Shown: positions 1 to 8,796, counted from the stretch's first letter. The stretch: 64,000 nt of DNA from Streptomyces sp. TLI_171 (GCF_003610255.1 NZ_RAPS01000001.1:4526001-4590000); one strand, 5' to 3'. The notes: a model not told the origin generated them from the letters alone. Program-made: numbers and translations.

Positions 1-414
1 CACCCCGAACCGCTCCCGCAGCAGCGGCTGCAGCAGGCACCGCCACCCCGCCTCCTCCCCGCACGCCCCCACCAGCTGGGCCGCCGCCACCACTCCGAAC
101 GGCGCCGCCGTCCCGGTCACCGGCACCGGCACGCCCAGCAGCAGCGCCCCGGCCACCGCCAGCCCCGTGACCGCCGCCGCGCTCCCCAGCACCGCCGCCC
201 ACGGCCCCCGCGCCGCACCGCCCGCCCACAGCCCGCGCACCAGCCGCGGCCACCCGGCCGCCACCGCCAGCACCCCCAACGCGGGCCCGAACTGCAACAG
301 TTCCACCACCTCGCCCGGCACCCCCGTGGCCGGCTGCACCGCCCCCAGCACCCCGGCCCCCGCGAACGCCACCACCAGGAACACCCCGGCCGGCCCGATC
401 CACGTCCCCCGCAT
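1..414 (-). CDS. CPBP-family intramembrane metalloprotease, partial (C-terminus off the left edge)
   Basis: The minus-strand frame opens at an ATG at 414 and stays open to base 1 (138 codons), so the C-terminus lies outside the window. The visible part is strongly hydrophobic, with several alanine/valine/leucine-rich membrane segments. Near the cut edge is an EExxxR signature (GEEAGWRCLLQPLL), the first conserved motif of the CPBP family (CAAX protease and bacteriocin-processing, Abi family); its glutamates are presumed metal-binding and catalytic. The later conserved histidine motifs would be off the edge. Members of the family are membrane peptidases with many roles (prenyl-protein processing, bacteriocin maturation or self-immunity). 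The gene is divergent from the geosmin synthase and separated from it by about 260 bp. The substrate cannot be inferred. The family call rests on this one motif plus hydrophobicity. Confidence 0.75.
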   Translation of the reverse strand, partial: MRGTWIGPAGVFLVVAFAGAGVLGAVQPATGVPGEVVELLQFGPALGVLAVAAGWPRLVRGLWAGGAARGPWAAVLGSAAAVTGLAVAGALLLGVPVPVTGTAAPFGVVAAAQLVGACGEEAGWRCLLQPLLRERFGV

Positions 415-501
415 GACAGTCCACCCTCCGCTCGACGTCGTCGCTCCTTCCGACGATCCCGCGCGGACACCCCCGCTCCCCATGCACCCAGCTGCCCGAA
501 C

Positions 502-523
502 GGGGTGCAGCTACCTGCACCCC
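502..523. promoter_or_regulatory. Inverted repeat in the CPBP/geosmin synthase divergent region
   Basis: A 9-bp arm GGGGTGCAG at 502-510 is followed by CTAC and the exact inverted arm CTGCACCCC at 515-523. A third copy of the arm core (TGCACCC, 483-489) lies just upstream and could pair with the central arm instead. The repeat sits between two divergent genes, so it may be an operator or a competing hairpin in the geosmin synthase leader. Function is inferred only from symmetry and position. Confidence 0.4.
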
Positions 524-675
524 CGGCGGGCAGCCGGCTGCGACGCGCCGGGGCGTTCACTCGTCCGGGTGGAGTTCGGCATCCGGGCGGCTCAATCGGG
601 TACCGGTGACGGCGGGCCCACGGGCTCGTTAGGCAAGGCGCCGATCGCTGTCGACGACTCAAGGGGCGGGACCCA

Positions 676-2853
676 GTGGCTCAGCCGTTCGAACTGCCGG
701 ACTTCTACGTGCCGTACCCGGCGCGGATCAACCCGCACTACGAGGAGGCGCGGGTCCACACCAGGGAGTGGGCCCGGGCGTTCGGCATGCTGGAGGGGTC
801 GGGCATCTGGGAGGAGCACGACCTCGACTCGCACGACTACGCGCTGCTCTGCTCCTACACCCACCCCGACTGCGACAGCGAGGCGCTGAACCTCGTCACC
901 GACTGGTACACCTGGGTCTTCTTCTTCGACGACCACTTCCTGGAGATCTTCAAGCGCACCCTGGACCGCGAGGGCGGCAAGTCCTACCTCGACCGGCTGC
1001 CCGCCTTCATGCCGATGGACCTCGCCGACGGGTTCCCCGAACCCACCAACCCCGTCGAGGCCGGCCTGGCCGACCTGTGGCAGCGCACCGTCCCGCAGAT
1101 GTCCGCCGACTGGCGGGCCCGGTTCGCCGAGTCCACCCGCAACCTGCTGAACGAATCGCTCTGGGAACTCTCCAACATCAACGAGGGCCGGGTCTCCAAC
1201 CCGGTCGAGTACATCGAGATGCGCCGCAAGGTCGGCGGCGCGCCCTGGTCCGCCGGCCTGATCGAGTACGCCGCGCACGCCGAAGTCCCGGAGGCGGTGG
1301 CGCACTCCCGACCGCTGCGGGTCCTGCGGGACGCCTTCTCCGACGGCGTCCACCTGCGCAACGACCTGTTCTCCTACGAGCGGGAGATCGGCGAGGAGGG
1401 CGAACTCTCCAACGGCGTCCTGGTGCTGGAGACCTTCCTGGGCTGCTCCACCCAGCAGGCCGCCGAGGCCGTCAACGACCTGCTCACCTCCCGGCTCCAG
1501 CAGTTCGAGAACACCGCGCTCACCGAGCTCCCGCCGCTGTTCGCCGAACACGCCCTCACCCCGGACGAGATCGGCCGCGTCCTCGCCTACGTCAAGGGCA
1601 TGCAGGACTGGCAGTCCGGCGGCCACGAATGGCACATGCGCTCCAGCCGCTACATGAACGGCGGCGGTGCGGCCGCCCCCGCCCGCGGCCCCAAGGGCCT
1701 CGGCACGTCCGCCGCCAACATCCGCCTCGCCGCCGGCATCCGCGGCCTGCGCAGCTTCACCCACACCCCGCACCGCAGGACCGGCCCCTCCCTGCTGCCC
1801 GCCTTCCCGATGCCCTACCCCCTCGCCCTCAACCCGCACCTGGACGCCGCCCGCGAGAACGTCGTCGCCTGGTGCCACCGCTTCGGACTGCTCGACCCGG
1901 CACCCGGCGTCTGGTCCGAACCCAAGGTCCGCGACTACGACCTGGCGCTCTGCGCCGCCGGCATCGACCCCGACGCCACCCCCGCCGAACTGGACCTCTC
2001 CGCCGCCTGGCTGGCCTGGGGCACCTACGCCGACGACTACTACCCCGCCGTCTTCGGCCGCTCGCGGGACCTGTCCGGCGCCAAGGCCCTGAACGAGCGC
2101 CTGTACGCGCTGATGACCCTCGACGGCAGCCTCCCGTTCGAGCCCGCCAACGCCGTCGAAGCCGGCCTCGCCGACCTGTGGCAGCGCACCGTCGACCCCT
2201 TCACCAGCGAAGCCCGCACCGCGTTCCGCAAGGCCGTCGGCGACATGATCGACAGCTGGCTCTGGGAACTCGCCAACCAGGCCCAGAACCGCATCCCCGA
2301 CCCCGTCGACTACATCGAGATGCGCCGCGCCACCTTCGGCTCCGACCTGACCATGAGCCTGTCCCGGCTGGGCCGCGGCGGGGCGATCCCCGAAGCGGTG
2401 TACGCCAGCGGCACCATGCGGGCGATCGAGAACTCGGTGGCCGACTACGGCTGCCTGGTCAACGACCTGCACTCGTACCAGAAGGAGATCGAGTACGAGG
2501 GCGAGCTCCACAACCTGGTCCGGGTGGTCGAGAACTTCTTCTCCTGCGACTACCCCGTCGCCGTCGACATCGTCGCCGACCTGATGGCCTCCCGACTGAG
2601 CCAGTACCAGCACCTGGTGGCCGGAGAACTCCCGCTGCTCAAGCGGGACTTCGCGATGGACGAGGCGGCGTCCGCGGCCCTCGACGGATACCTGCACGAG
2701 CTGGAGGACTGGATGGCGGCGGTGCTCCACTGGCACCAGCAGTGCCGCCGCTACTCGGAGGACGTGCTCAGGCGGCACAACGCCCCGAAGACCGCCGTGA
2801 CCCCGGAGCTGGGCACCTCCGCCATGCGGATCCTGGCGGACCTGGCGCGATAG
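676..2853 (+). CDS. geoA: Bifunctional germacradienol/geosmin synthase
   Basis: The 725-residue protein contains two tandem class I terpene synthase domains, as in the characterised Streptomyces geosmin synthase, which is nearly the same length. The N-terminal domain converts farnesyl diphosphate to germacradienol (plus germacrene D), and the C-terminal domain converts germacradienol to the earthy odorant geosmin. Metal-binding motifs are intact in both halves. The N domain has DDHFLE at residues 85-90 and NDLFSYERE at 229-237. The C domain has DDYYP at 453-457 and NDLHSYQKE at 596-604. The two halves also share internal motifs such as the VEAGLADLWQRTV block, showing their duplication origin. 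The start is GTG at 676 behind GGGGCGGG. The gene appears monocistronic and ends at a strong convergent hairpin. The enzyme is cytosolic. Identification is very secure. Confidence 0.97.
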   Translation: MAQPFELPDFYVPYPARINPHYEEARVHTREWARAFGMLEGSGIWEEHDLDSHDYALLCSYTHPDCDSEALNLVTDWYTWVFFFDDHFLEIFKRTLDREGGKSYLDRLPAFMPMDLADGFPEPTNPVEAGLADLWQRTVPQMSADWRARFAESTRNLLNESLWELSNINEGRVSNPVEYIEMRRKVGGAPWSAGLIEYAAHAEVPEAVAHSRPLRVLRDAFSDGVHLRNDLFSYEREIGEEGELSNGVLVLETFLGCSTQQAAEAVNDLLTSRLQQFENTALTELPPLFAEHALTPDEIGRVLAYVKGMQDWQSGGHEWHMRSSRYMNGGGAAAPARGPKGLGTSAANIRLAAGIRGLRSFTHTPHRRTGPSLLPAFPMPYPLALNPHLDAARENVVAWCHRFGLLDPAPGVWSEPKVRDYDLALCAAGIDPDATPAELDLSAAWLAWGTYADDYYPAVFGRSRDLSGAKALNERLYALMTLDGSLPFEPANAVEAGLADLWQRTVDPFTSEARTAFRKAVGDMIDSWLWELANQAQNRIPDPVDYIEMRRATFGSDLTMSLSRLGRGGAIPEAVYASGTMRAIENSVADYGCLVNDLHSYQKEIEYEGELHNLVRVVENFFSCDYPVAVDIVADLMASRLSQYQHLVAGELPLLKRDFAMDEAASAALDGYLHELEDWMAAVLHWHQQCRRYSEDVLRRHNAPKTAVTPELGTSAMRILADLAR

Positions 2854-2862
2854 CCGAGCAGA

Positions 2863-2895
2863 CAGGGGCGCGTGAGGAGTCCGCACGCGCCCCTG
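2863..2895. terminator. Bidirectional hairpin terminator after geosmin synthase
   Basis: A perfect 12-bp stem (CAGGGGCGCGTG at 2863-2874 with CACGCGCCCCTG at 2884-2895) closes a 9-nt loop. It lies between the convergent geosmin synthase and the membrane protein gene ending at 2906. It lacks a clear T-tract, as is common in high-GC actinobacteria. Confidence 0.75.
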
Positions 2896-2905
2896 AGGGT
2901 TGCTG

Positions 2906-3835
2906 CTACTGCCAGGAGTTCTGTTGCGGGTGCGCCGGGGGCGCCTGGTGGGGGACGGGGGCGGCGGTCGCCGGGTGGTGGCGGTGGCCGCGGGGGTGGC
3001 GGGTGAGGGTGTAGCCGAGGACACCGGCGAGGGCGGCGAGGACGCCGCCGGCGACGGTCCACCACCAGCGGGTGTTCCAGCCGGAGAAGAGGTCGGAGTA
3101 CCAGTGGGTCTCTTCGGCGGCGGGCGCGGCCGCGTAGGTGGCGCTCGCCGAGGGGCTGGGTGCGGCGGTCGCGGCGGCGGCCGTCGCCCCGGCGTTGACC
3201 GGCGGCACCAGCGGGGCCTTGAGCGAGCCGCCCTCGGGCTGCGCGTCGTCCGCGCCGCCCTTCGCGGCGACGTGGACGTGCACCTGGGAGGCGAGGCCGA
3301 GGTCCTGCTGCGGGATGTCCGTGGTGGAGAGCCGGACGTAGTAGGTGCCGGGCAGCGGGTCGCCGGACCAGGGCTCGGCCCAGGAGCGGATCTGCCGCAG
3401 TGTGCAGCTGAGTTCGATGCCGGTGGCGGTCTGGGCGGCGGTGCCGTCCTGGGGGCCGGCGGTGCAGGACTGGCGGCGGCGCAGGCCGTCGAAGAGTTCC
3501 ACGGACCAGGTCTGCGGGCCGTGCCGGTCGGCGGCGTCCGGCAGGGTGACCTTGACCTGGACGGTCGCGGTCTGGCCCTCGGCGGCGGGGAACGCCCAGT
3601 ACAGGTAGTCGCCGGTGGAGACGGGGACGTCCGCGTCCTGGCCGGACTCCAGGGTGGTCGCGGTCAGGAAGCTGGTACCGACCGAGTTCACCACCGGCTT
3701 GGCCGTGCCGGTCGCCGAAGCGGCGGCGGACGGCGAGGCGGTGGCCGACGGCGAGGCCGCCGTGGCGGTGGGGGCCAGCAGGAGCAGCCCGGTGAGCGTG
3801 GCGGCCGGGACGGCCGCGGTGAGGAGCTTGCGCAT
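2906..3835 (-). CDS. Secreted, C-terminally membrane-anchored protein, partner of the VWA protein
   Basis: A 309-residue protein with an N-terminal signal peptide (MRKLLTAAVPAATLTG..., probable cleavage after the TATA-AS region), a Ser/Ala-rich linker, a beta-rich extracellular domain (about residues 45-190), a low-complexity Ala/Pro/Ser stretch and one transmembrane helix (about 256-276) followed by a His/Pro-rich cytoplasmic tail. The start ATG at 3835 lies 2 bp after the stop of the upstream VWA gene, so the two are almost certainly co-translated. The extracellular domain has the same pattern as the region after the VWA domain in that neighbour: a YLYW/YRVP strand, then GQ-x-L/A-x-V repeated strands, a conserved Cys and a C-terminal V-x-L/V strand. 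The two proteins therefore look like partial paralogues that could pair at the cell surface. No enzymatic motif was recognised and its function is unknown. Confidence 0.85.
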   Translation of the reverse strand: MRKLLTAAVPAATLTGLLLLAPTATAASPSATASPSAAASATGTAKPVVNSVGTSFLTATTLESGQDADVPVSTGDYLYWAFPAAEGQTATVQVKVTLPDAADRHGPQTWSVELFDGLRRRQSCTAGPQDGTAAQTATGIELSCTLRQIRSWAEPWSGDPLPGTYYVRLSTTDIPQQDLGLASQVHVHVAAKGGADDAQPEGGSLKAPLVPPVNAGATAAAATAAPSPSASATYAAAPAAEETHWYSDLFSGWNTRWWWTVAGGVLAALAGVLGYTLTRHPRGHRHHPATAAPVPHQAPPAHPQQNSWQ

Positions 3836-3837
3836 CG

Positions 3838-5166
3838 TCAGTTCTCCCGCCAGACGGCGATCCGCCAGCGTGCCAGCCAGCCGAAGATCAGACCGGCGAG
3901 CAGGCCGGCGAGGGTGAGCACACCGAGCAGGATCCAGCCGCGGCCGAGGCCCATCGCCGGTCCGTCGGGGGCGGGGGAGGCGGCGGTGACGTCGACGGTC
4001 AGCTCCAGCGGCAGGCCGGGGTCGGCCTGGACGCCCGCCTGCGCGGCGAAGGAGTTGCTGACGACCAGGCAGACCGTCCGCCCGGTGGCCGCGGCGGAGC
4101 CGGAGCCGGTGGAGGGGGACGCGGAGGCGGAGGAGTCGTCGGAGGACGCCGACCAGCGCACACCGGTGGAGGCGACGTCGGTGCGGCCGGAGCCGGCGTC
4201 GGCGCCGCGGACCAGCTCCTGGCCGCGGGCGTCGGTGGCCTGCAGCAGCACCCCGTAGTCGCGGGCGACGGCCCGGTCGGGGGTGACGCTGACCGAGGCG
4301 CGCAGTTCCTGACCCGGCTTCACCGGCACCCGGTAGACCCGGTGCTCGGAGAACTTCTCGCGGTCGGTGTAGACGCCGGGGGAGAGCACCGGGGCGTCCG
4401 CGCACTTCTCCGAGCCGGTGACCTTGGCGGGCGTCACGGCGTGGGTGTCCTGGGCGCGGTTGACCAGCTGCTTGACGCGCTGGGTCAGCTGGTCCTGGGT
4501 GCGGACGTCGGTGAAGGTGCCGCCGGTCGCGTTGGCGATGCAGAGCAGCTGCTGGCGGGTCTTGTCGTCGTGCGCCAGGCCCAGCGTGTCGATCACCAGG
4601 TGGATGCCCTGGCTGGCCAGTTCGCGGGCCACGTCGCACGGGTCCGGCGGGGCGCAGGTGTCCTCGCCGTCGGTGATCAGCACGATCCGGCGGGTGGTGG
4701 GACCGGTGCCCAGGTCCTGGGCGGCGGCCCGCAGCGCGACGCCGATCGGGGTCCAGCCGGTCGGCCGGAGGGTGGCGACGGCGGTCTTGGCCTCGACCTT
4801 GTCGGTCTTGCCGACCGGGAAGAGCTGCTTGGTGTCCTTGCAGCCCTCCTTCTGGTCCTTGCCCGGGTAGGTCGCGCCGAGCGTGCGGATGCCGAACTCG
4901 GTCTCGGCCGGCAGCGCATCGATGACCTCGTTGATCGACTGCTGGGCGACGGCCATCCGGCTCTTGCCCTGGATGTCGGTGGCCTGCATCGAGCCGGACC
5001 CGTCCAGGACCAGGTCGACCTTGGGCGCTTCGGTGGCGGCGGGCGGGGCCCCGGGCTCGTCGGCGGACGCGGGGAGCGCGCCCAGCACGGTGCCCGCGAC
5101 TATCGTCAGGGCCCCGAGCAGCGCGGCCGCGCGGGCCGTCCGTCGTGTTCTGGTGGTGGTGATCAC
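3838..5166 (-). CDS. VWA-domain secreted protein with C-terminal membrane anchor
   Basis: A 442-residue protein. A signal peptide occupies about residues 1-36 (cleavage near LPASA-DE). A von Willebrand factor A domain follows at about 48-235, with a complete MIDAS metal site: DGSGS at 55-59, the TP motif (GWTPIG) and the LITDGED aspartate. The region after it is beta-rich, and a single transmembrane helix at about 410-430 ends in a short basic tail. VWA domains with intact MIDAS bind protein ligands in a divalent-metal-dependent way; here the domain would face the outside of the membrane. It is the first gene of a two-gene operon with the membrane-anchored gene ending at 2906 and is divergent from an ABC transporter pair starting at 5262. 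The ligand and role are unknown. Confidence 0.88.
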   Translation of the reverse strand: MITTTRTRRTARAAALLGALTIVAGTVLGALPASADEPGAPPAATEAPKVDLVLDGSGSMQATDIQGKSRMAVAQQSINEVIDALPAETEFGIRTLGATYPGKDQKEGCKDTKQLFPVGKTDKVEAKTAVATLRPTGWTPIGVALRAAAQDLGTGPTTRRIVLITDGEDTCAPPDPCDVARELASQGIHLVIDTLGLAHDDKTRQQLLCIANATGGTFTDVRTQDQLTQRVKQLVNRAQDTHAVTPAKVTGSEKCADAPVLSPGVYTDREKFSEHRVYRVPVKPGQELRASVSVTPDRAVARDYGVLLQATDARGQELVRGADAGSGRTDVASTGVRWSASSDDSSASASPSTGSGSAAATGRTVCLVVSNSFAAQAGVQADPGLPLELTVDVTAASPAPDGPAMGLGRGWILLGVLTLAGLLAGLIFGWLARWRIAVWREN

Positions 5167-5261
5167 CGCCGCATCCTAGGGACCGTCAGTTCGAATCGCC
5201 CAATGCGGGTCGGGGCCCGCGCGTAAGGTGAACTCGCAGTCGGAGCAGGCGGGGAGAGCAC

Positions 5262-6089
5262 ATGACGGCGCGTCTGGCCGGGATCGGCAAGCGGTACGGC
5301 CGCGGCGGCCCGTGGATCCTGCAGGGCGTCGAGCTGGCGCTCGGTCCGGGCGAGCTGGTCCGGATCGAGGGCGCGAACGGCAGCGGCAAGTCGACCCTGC
5401 TGAAGCTGCTGGCCGGGATCGAGCACCCCGAGCGGGGCACCGTCACCGTGCCCGCGCGGCGGGCGTACGTGCCCGAACGCTTCCCGCCGGCGCTGCCGTT
5501 CGACGCCCGCGACTACCTGCGGCAGCTCGGCCGGGTGCGCGGCCTGGCCTCCGCCGAGGCGCTGCGCCGGGCCGACCACTGGCTGGAGCGCTTCGGCATC
5601 ACCCCGTACGCGGGCACGCCCATCGGCCGGCTCTCCAAGGGCACCTGCCAGAAGGTCGCCGTCGCCCAGGCGCTGCTGGCCGAGGCCGACCTGCTGCTGC
5701 TCGACGAGGCGTGGACCGGCCTCGACCAGGCCGCCCGCGGCGAGCTGGACCTGGCGGTGGCCGAACGCACCGCGGCCGGCGGCCTGGTGGTGTTCGTCGA
5801 CCACGACCCCCACCGGCTGGCCGGACTGACCACCTCCGGACACCTCGTCAGCAACGGTGCGCTGCACGGGGTTGCGGTCCCGGCGGTGGCGGCGGACGGG
5901 CCCCGGGTCGCCGTGGTGGTCGAGGCGGAGCGCCTCCCCGACCTGCTCCCGGGCCACCCGGAACGCAAGCCCCTCGCGGACGGCGGCGTCCGCCTGGACG
6001 TGCCCGCCGCCCACTCCGACGCCCTGCTGCGCCGCCTGCTCACCGCCACGCCCGCGGTGCACGTCCGCAGCGTGGGCGAAGCCCGCTGA
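5262..6089 (+). CDS. ABC transporter ATP-binding protein
   Basis: A 275-residue single ABC ATPase domain. The Walker A motif is GANGSGKST (residues 37-45), the signature motif is LSKGT (about 125, with K in place of the usual GG-adjacent residue) and the Walker B motif is LLLLDEAW (about 146-153), followed by an HD-type switch histidine (VDHDPHR). The domain is followed by about 70 residues without clear homology. The start ATG at 5262 follows GGGGAGAG. A TAAGGT -10-like box lies about 35 bp upstream. The gene is followed 21 bp later by a hydrophobic protein, its probable permease. The pair is divergent from the VWA operon. Substrate and direction are unknown; the small permease suggests an exporter-type system. 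Confidence 0.9.
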   Translation: MTARLAGIGKRYGRGGPWILQGVELALGPGELVRIEGANGSGKSTLLKLLAGIEHPERGTVTVPARRAYVPERFPPALPFDARDYLRQLGRVRGLASAEALRRADHWLERFGITPYAGTPIGRLSKGTCQKVAVAQALLAEADLLLLDEAWTGLDQAARGELDLAVAERTAAGGLVVFVDHDPHRLAGLTTSGHLVSNGALHGVAVPAVAADGPRVAVVVEAERLPDLLPGHPERKPLADGGVRLDVPAAHSDALLRRLLTATPAVHVRSVGEAR

Positions 6090-6110
6090 GACCCGACCGG
6101 GAGTTGTGCC

Positions 6111-6758
6111 ATGACCCTGCGCGTGCTGACGCGGTACCACCTGGAGCTGCTGGTGCGCTCCCAGCGCTGGCTGGCGCCAGGGCTGGCGTACGTGGTGCTG
6201 ATGGGGCTGGGGGTGTCGGGCGGGGACGAGGCGCTGTCGGCGGCGGCGTTCTCGGCGGGCCTGCTGGTGCCGCTGACGGCCTGGCTGACCAGGGGCGCGG
6301 TGACGGCGGAGCCGCCGCAGTCCCGGGCCTGCCTGGTGGCGGCGGCGGGGTGGCGGCAGGTGCACCTGTCGGCGCTGCTGGCGGGGGCGCTCGCGGGGCT
6401 GGCCCTGGGCGGGCCGGGGCTGGCGGTGGTGCTGCTGGTGGGGAGCGGGGCGTCGGGGGCGGCCCTGGGCGCGGGAGCGGCGGCGACGGCGGTGTGCGTG
6501 CTGTCGGGGGCGGCCGTGGGGGCGGTGTGCAACCGTCCGGTGGTGGTGGGCGCGTACGCGGTGCCGCTGGGGCTGGGCGCGGTGGTGGCGGTGCTGCTGG
6601 TGCCGGGGTCGCCGCCGAACGCGGTGGTGCGGGCGCTGGTGCTGGGCTCGCGGCGGCACGCGGTGGACCTGCCGTGGTGGACGCTCGCGGGTGCGGCGGT
6701 GCTGGCGGCGGCGGGCTGGTGGGCTGCGGTGGCGGTGGCGGAGCGCCGGGGCGAGTGA
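6111..6758 (+). CDS. Hydrophobic membrane protein, probable permease partner of the ABC ATPase
   Basis: A 215-residue protein made almost entirely of hydrophobic Ala/Val/Leu/Gly segments, consistent with about six transmembrane helices, starting at ATG 6111 behind GGGAG and 21 bp after the ATPase gene. No named permease family motif was recognised. The assignment as permease comes from its position and topology. The coding sequence is unusually rich in GGCGG/CTGGTG repeats, reflecting the poly-Val/Ala/Leu composition. Confidence 0.75.
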   Translation: MTLRVLTRYHLELLVRSQRWLAPGLAYVVLMGLGVSGGDEALSAAAFSAGLLVPLTAWLTRGAVTAEPPQSRACLVAAAGWRQVHLSALLAGALAGLALGGPGLAVVLLVGSGASGAALGAGAAATAVCVLSGAAVGAVCNRPVVVGAYAVPLGLGAVVAVLLVPGSPPNAVVRALVLGSRRHAVDLPWWTLAGAAVLAAAGWWAAVAVAERRGE

Positions 6759-6860
6759 CCGGCAGGAAACGGACACACCGGACCAGATGGGATTAAATAT
6801 GGCGAATCCTGGCTAGGGTGCTGGAAGACGTGCCCCATGCCAGTCGGAAGGAAGTCCGCC

Positions 6861-7364
6861 GTGAGCAACCTGTTCGCGATCGCCTACCCGGATGTCGCCA
6901 CCGCGCAGAAGGTGCGGGACGAACTGATCGGCCTGCAGAAGCAGAAGCTGATCGACCTGGAGGACGTCGTCGTCGTCGAGCGCCGCGAGGACGGGAAGAT
7001 CAAGCTGCACCAGGCCATGTCGAACACCGGGATGGGCGCCGCCTCCGGCGCGCTCTGGGGCGGCGTGATCGGCCTGCTGTTCTTCATGCCCTTCCTGGGG
7101 GCGGCGATCGGCGGGGCCACCGGCGCGGCCGTCGGCTCGACCACCGACACCGGGGTGGACGACAACTTCATGCGCCAGGTCGGCCAGAAGATGGAGCCGG
7201 GCAGCGCCGCGCTGTTCGCGCTGGTCCGCTCCGCGACCCAGGACAAGGTGATCCCGGCCGTCGCCCAGTTCGGCGGCGAGCTGATCCAGACCTCGCTGAG
7301 CCACGAGGAGGAGGAGCACCTGCGGCTGATCGCCAAGGCGGCGAACCCGGCTTCGACGCTCTGA
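6861..7364 (+). CDS. DUF1269 family membrane-associated protein
   Basis: A 167-residue protein of the DUF1269 family. The N-terminal half is a small alpha/beta domain beginning SNLFAIAYPDVATAQKVRDEL. A glycine-rich hydrophobic hairpin follows (GAASGALWGGVIGLLFFMPFLGAAIGG), then a soluble C-terminal part ending with an acidic SHEEEEHLRL stretch. The GTG at 6861 is preferred over the in-frame ATG at 6837 because GGAAGGAAG lies 7 nt upstream of the GTG and inside the longer reading. An AT-rich promoter region precedes it, with a TAGGGT -10 box at 6814-6819. The function of the family is not established; members are often associated with envelope or stress responses. It appears monocistronic. Confidence 0.87.
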   Translation: MSNLFAIAYPDVATAQKVRDELIGLQKQKLIDLEDVVVVERREDGKIKLHQAMSNTGMGAASGALWGGVIGLLFFMPFLGAAIGGATGAAVGSTTDTGVDDNFMRQVGQKMEPGSAALFALVRSATQDKVIPAVAQFGGELIQTSLSHEEEEHLRLIAKAANPASTL

Positions 7365-7452
7365 CGCTCCCTCAGGTTCTCCGGCGGGGTGCCGGGCGCG
7401 TGCCGCCCGGCGCCCCGCCGTCCGTGCCCTTTCGAGCTGGCGAGGACGGCTG

Positions 7453-8796
7453 GTGGCCACTGACTCCGCGACCCGGGCGGCCCGGGTGCCCGGCGTGCCG
7501 CGGGCCAGGCCCGGACGGTGGACCGAACTGGTGCTGGTGCTGGCCGCGGTGGGCCTGGCGGTGTTCGGGTACGTCGAGGTCGGCGTCAACCTCGACGGCA
7601 AGGCCCCGCCGGACGCCGCCCAGTACGGCGGCGCGCTCGGCGTGCTGGCGCTGGTCGCGCACGGCGTGGTGCGCTGGCGGGCCAAGTGGGCGGACCCGCT
7701 GCTGCTGCCGATCGCCGTCCTGCTGAACGGCGTCGGACTGGTCGTCATCTACCGCCTGGACCGCAACCCGGGCAGCGAGGCCGCCCCCACCCAACTGCTC
7801 TGGTCCACCCTGGGGGTGGGCCTGTTCATCGTGGTGCTGGTGCTGCTGCGCGACCACCGCCGGCTGCAGCGCTACGCGTACGTCGGCGCCTTCGTGGCGC
7901 TGGTGCTGCTGGTGCTCCCGGTGTTCTTCCCCCCGGTGTACGGCTCGCGGATCTGGATCACGCTCGGCCCGCTGTCCTTCCAGCCCGGCGAGTTCGCCAA
8001 GATCCTGCTGGCGATCTTCTTCGCCGCCTACCTGGCCGCGCACCGCGACGCGCTCGCGCTGACCGGCCGCAGGGTGCTGTGGTTCCAACTGCCGCTCGGC
8101 CGGGTGCTCGGACCGGTGCTGCTGATCTGGGCGGCGTTCGTCGGCGTGCTGGTGCTGGAGACCGACCTCGGCACCTCGCTGCTGTTCTTCGGCCTGTTCG
8201 TGGTGATGCTGTACGTGGCCACCGCGCGCACCGGATGGATCGTCATCGGCCTGCTGCTGTCCGCCCTCGCCGCGGTCGGCGTGGGCTGGCTCTCCCCGCA
8301 CGTGCACGGCCGGGTCACCGAATGGCTGCACCCGATGGCCTCGATCGAGGCCGGGCTCGGCGCCAACCAGATCGCCCAGTCGCTGTTCGCGTTCGCCTGG
8401 GGCGGCCAGCTCGGCACCGGCCTCGGCCTCGGCCACTCCGCGCTGATCGGCTTCGCCACCAAGTCCGACTTCATCCTCGCCACCGTCGGCGAGGAGCTCG
8501 GCCTGACCGGCCTGCTCGCGGTGTTCCTGCTGTACGCGCTGCTGGTCTCCCGGGGCTTCCGCACCGGCATCGCGCTGCGCGACCCGTTCGGGCGGCTGCT
8601 CGCCATCGGTCTGGCCGCGCTGATCGCCATCCAGGTGTTCGTGGTGGCCGGCGGGGTCCTCGACCTGATCCCGCTGACCGGCATGACGCTGCCGTTCATC
8701 GCCCAGGGCGGCTCCTCCGTGGTCACCAACTGGGTCATCGTGGCGCTGCTGGTGCGGATGAGCGACCTGGCCCGGCGGCCCGAGGAGGACGCGTGA
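7453..8796 (+). CDS. FtsW/RodA/SpoVE family peptidoglycan polymerase
   Basis: A 447-residue polytopic membrane protein of the SEDS family, which polymerises lipid II into glycan strands together with a class B PBP. About ten transmembrane segments are visible. Conserved SEDS features include the GSRIWI-x-LGPLSFQPGEFAKI motif and ETDLGTSLLFFG (catalytic-loop aspartate), with GLGLGHSALIGFATKSDFILATVGEELG and LTGMTLPFIAQGGSSVV near the C-terminus. The start is GTG at 7453 after AGGA. The stop overlaps the GTG start of the downstream PBP by 4 bp, so the polymerase and transpeptidase are translationally coupled as a cognate pair. No PP2C, FHA or kinase genes, often found with such a pair in actinobacteria, are adjacent. 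Cell division versus elongation/sporulation role cannot be decided from sequence. Confidence 0.93.
   Translation: MATDSATRAARVPGVPRARPGRWTELVLVLAAVGLAVFGYVEVGVNLDGKAPPDAAQYGGALGVLALVAHGVVRWRAKWADPLLLPIAVLLNGVGLVVIYRLDRNPGSEAAPTQLLWSTLGVGLFIVVLVLLRDHRRLQRYAYVGAFVALVLLVLPVFFPPVYGSRIWITLGPLSFQPGEFAKILLAIFFAAYLAAHRDALALTGRRVLWFQLPLGRVLGPVLLIWAAFVGVLVLETDLGTSLLFFGLFVVMLYVATARTGWIVIGLLLSALAAVGVGWLSPHVHGRVTEWLHPMASIEAGLGANQIAQSLFAFAWGGQLGTGLGLGHSALIGFATKSDFILATVGEELGLTGLLAVFLLYALLVSRGFRTGIALRDPFGRLLAIGLAALIAIQVFVVAGGVLDLIPLTGMTLPFIAQGGSSVVTNWVIVALLVRMSDLARRPEEDA

Noticed and set aside
117..662. 181-codon minus-strand frame across the CPBP gene and the divergent region
   Set aside because: Trp/Arg/Gly/Cys-rich translation. 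The CPBP frame in the same region has real membrane segments and an EExxxR motif.
592..3024. 810-codon minus-strand frame under the geosmin synthase
   Set aside because: Antisense shadow of a well-supported gene, with repetitive composition and no domain.
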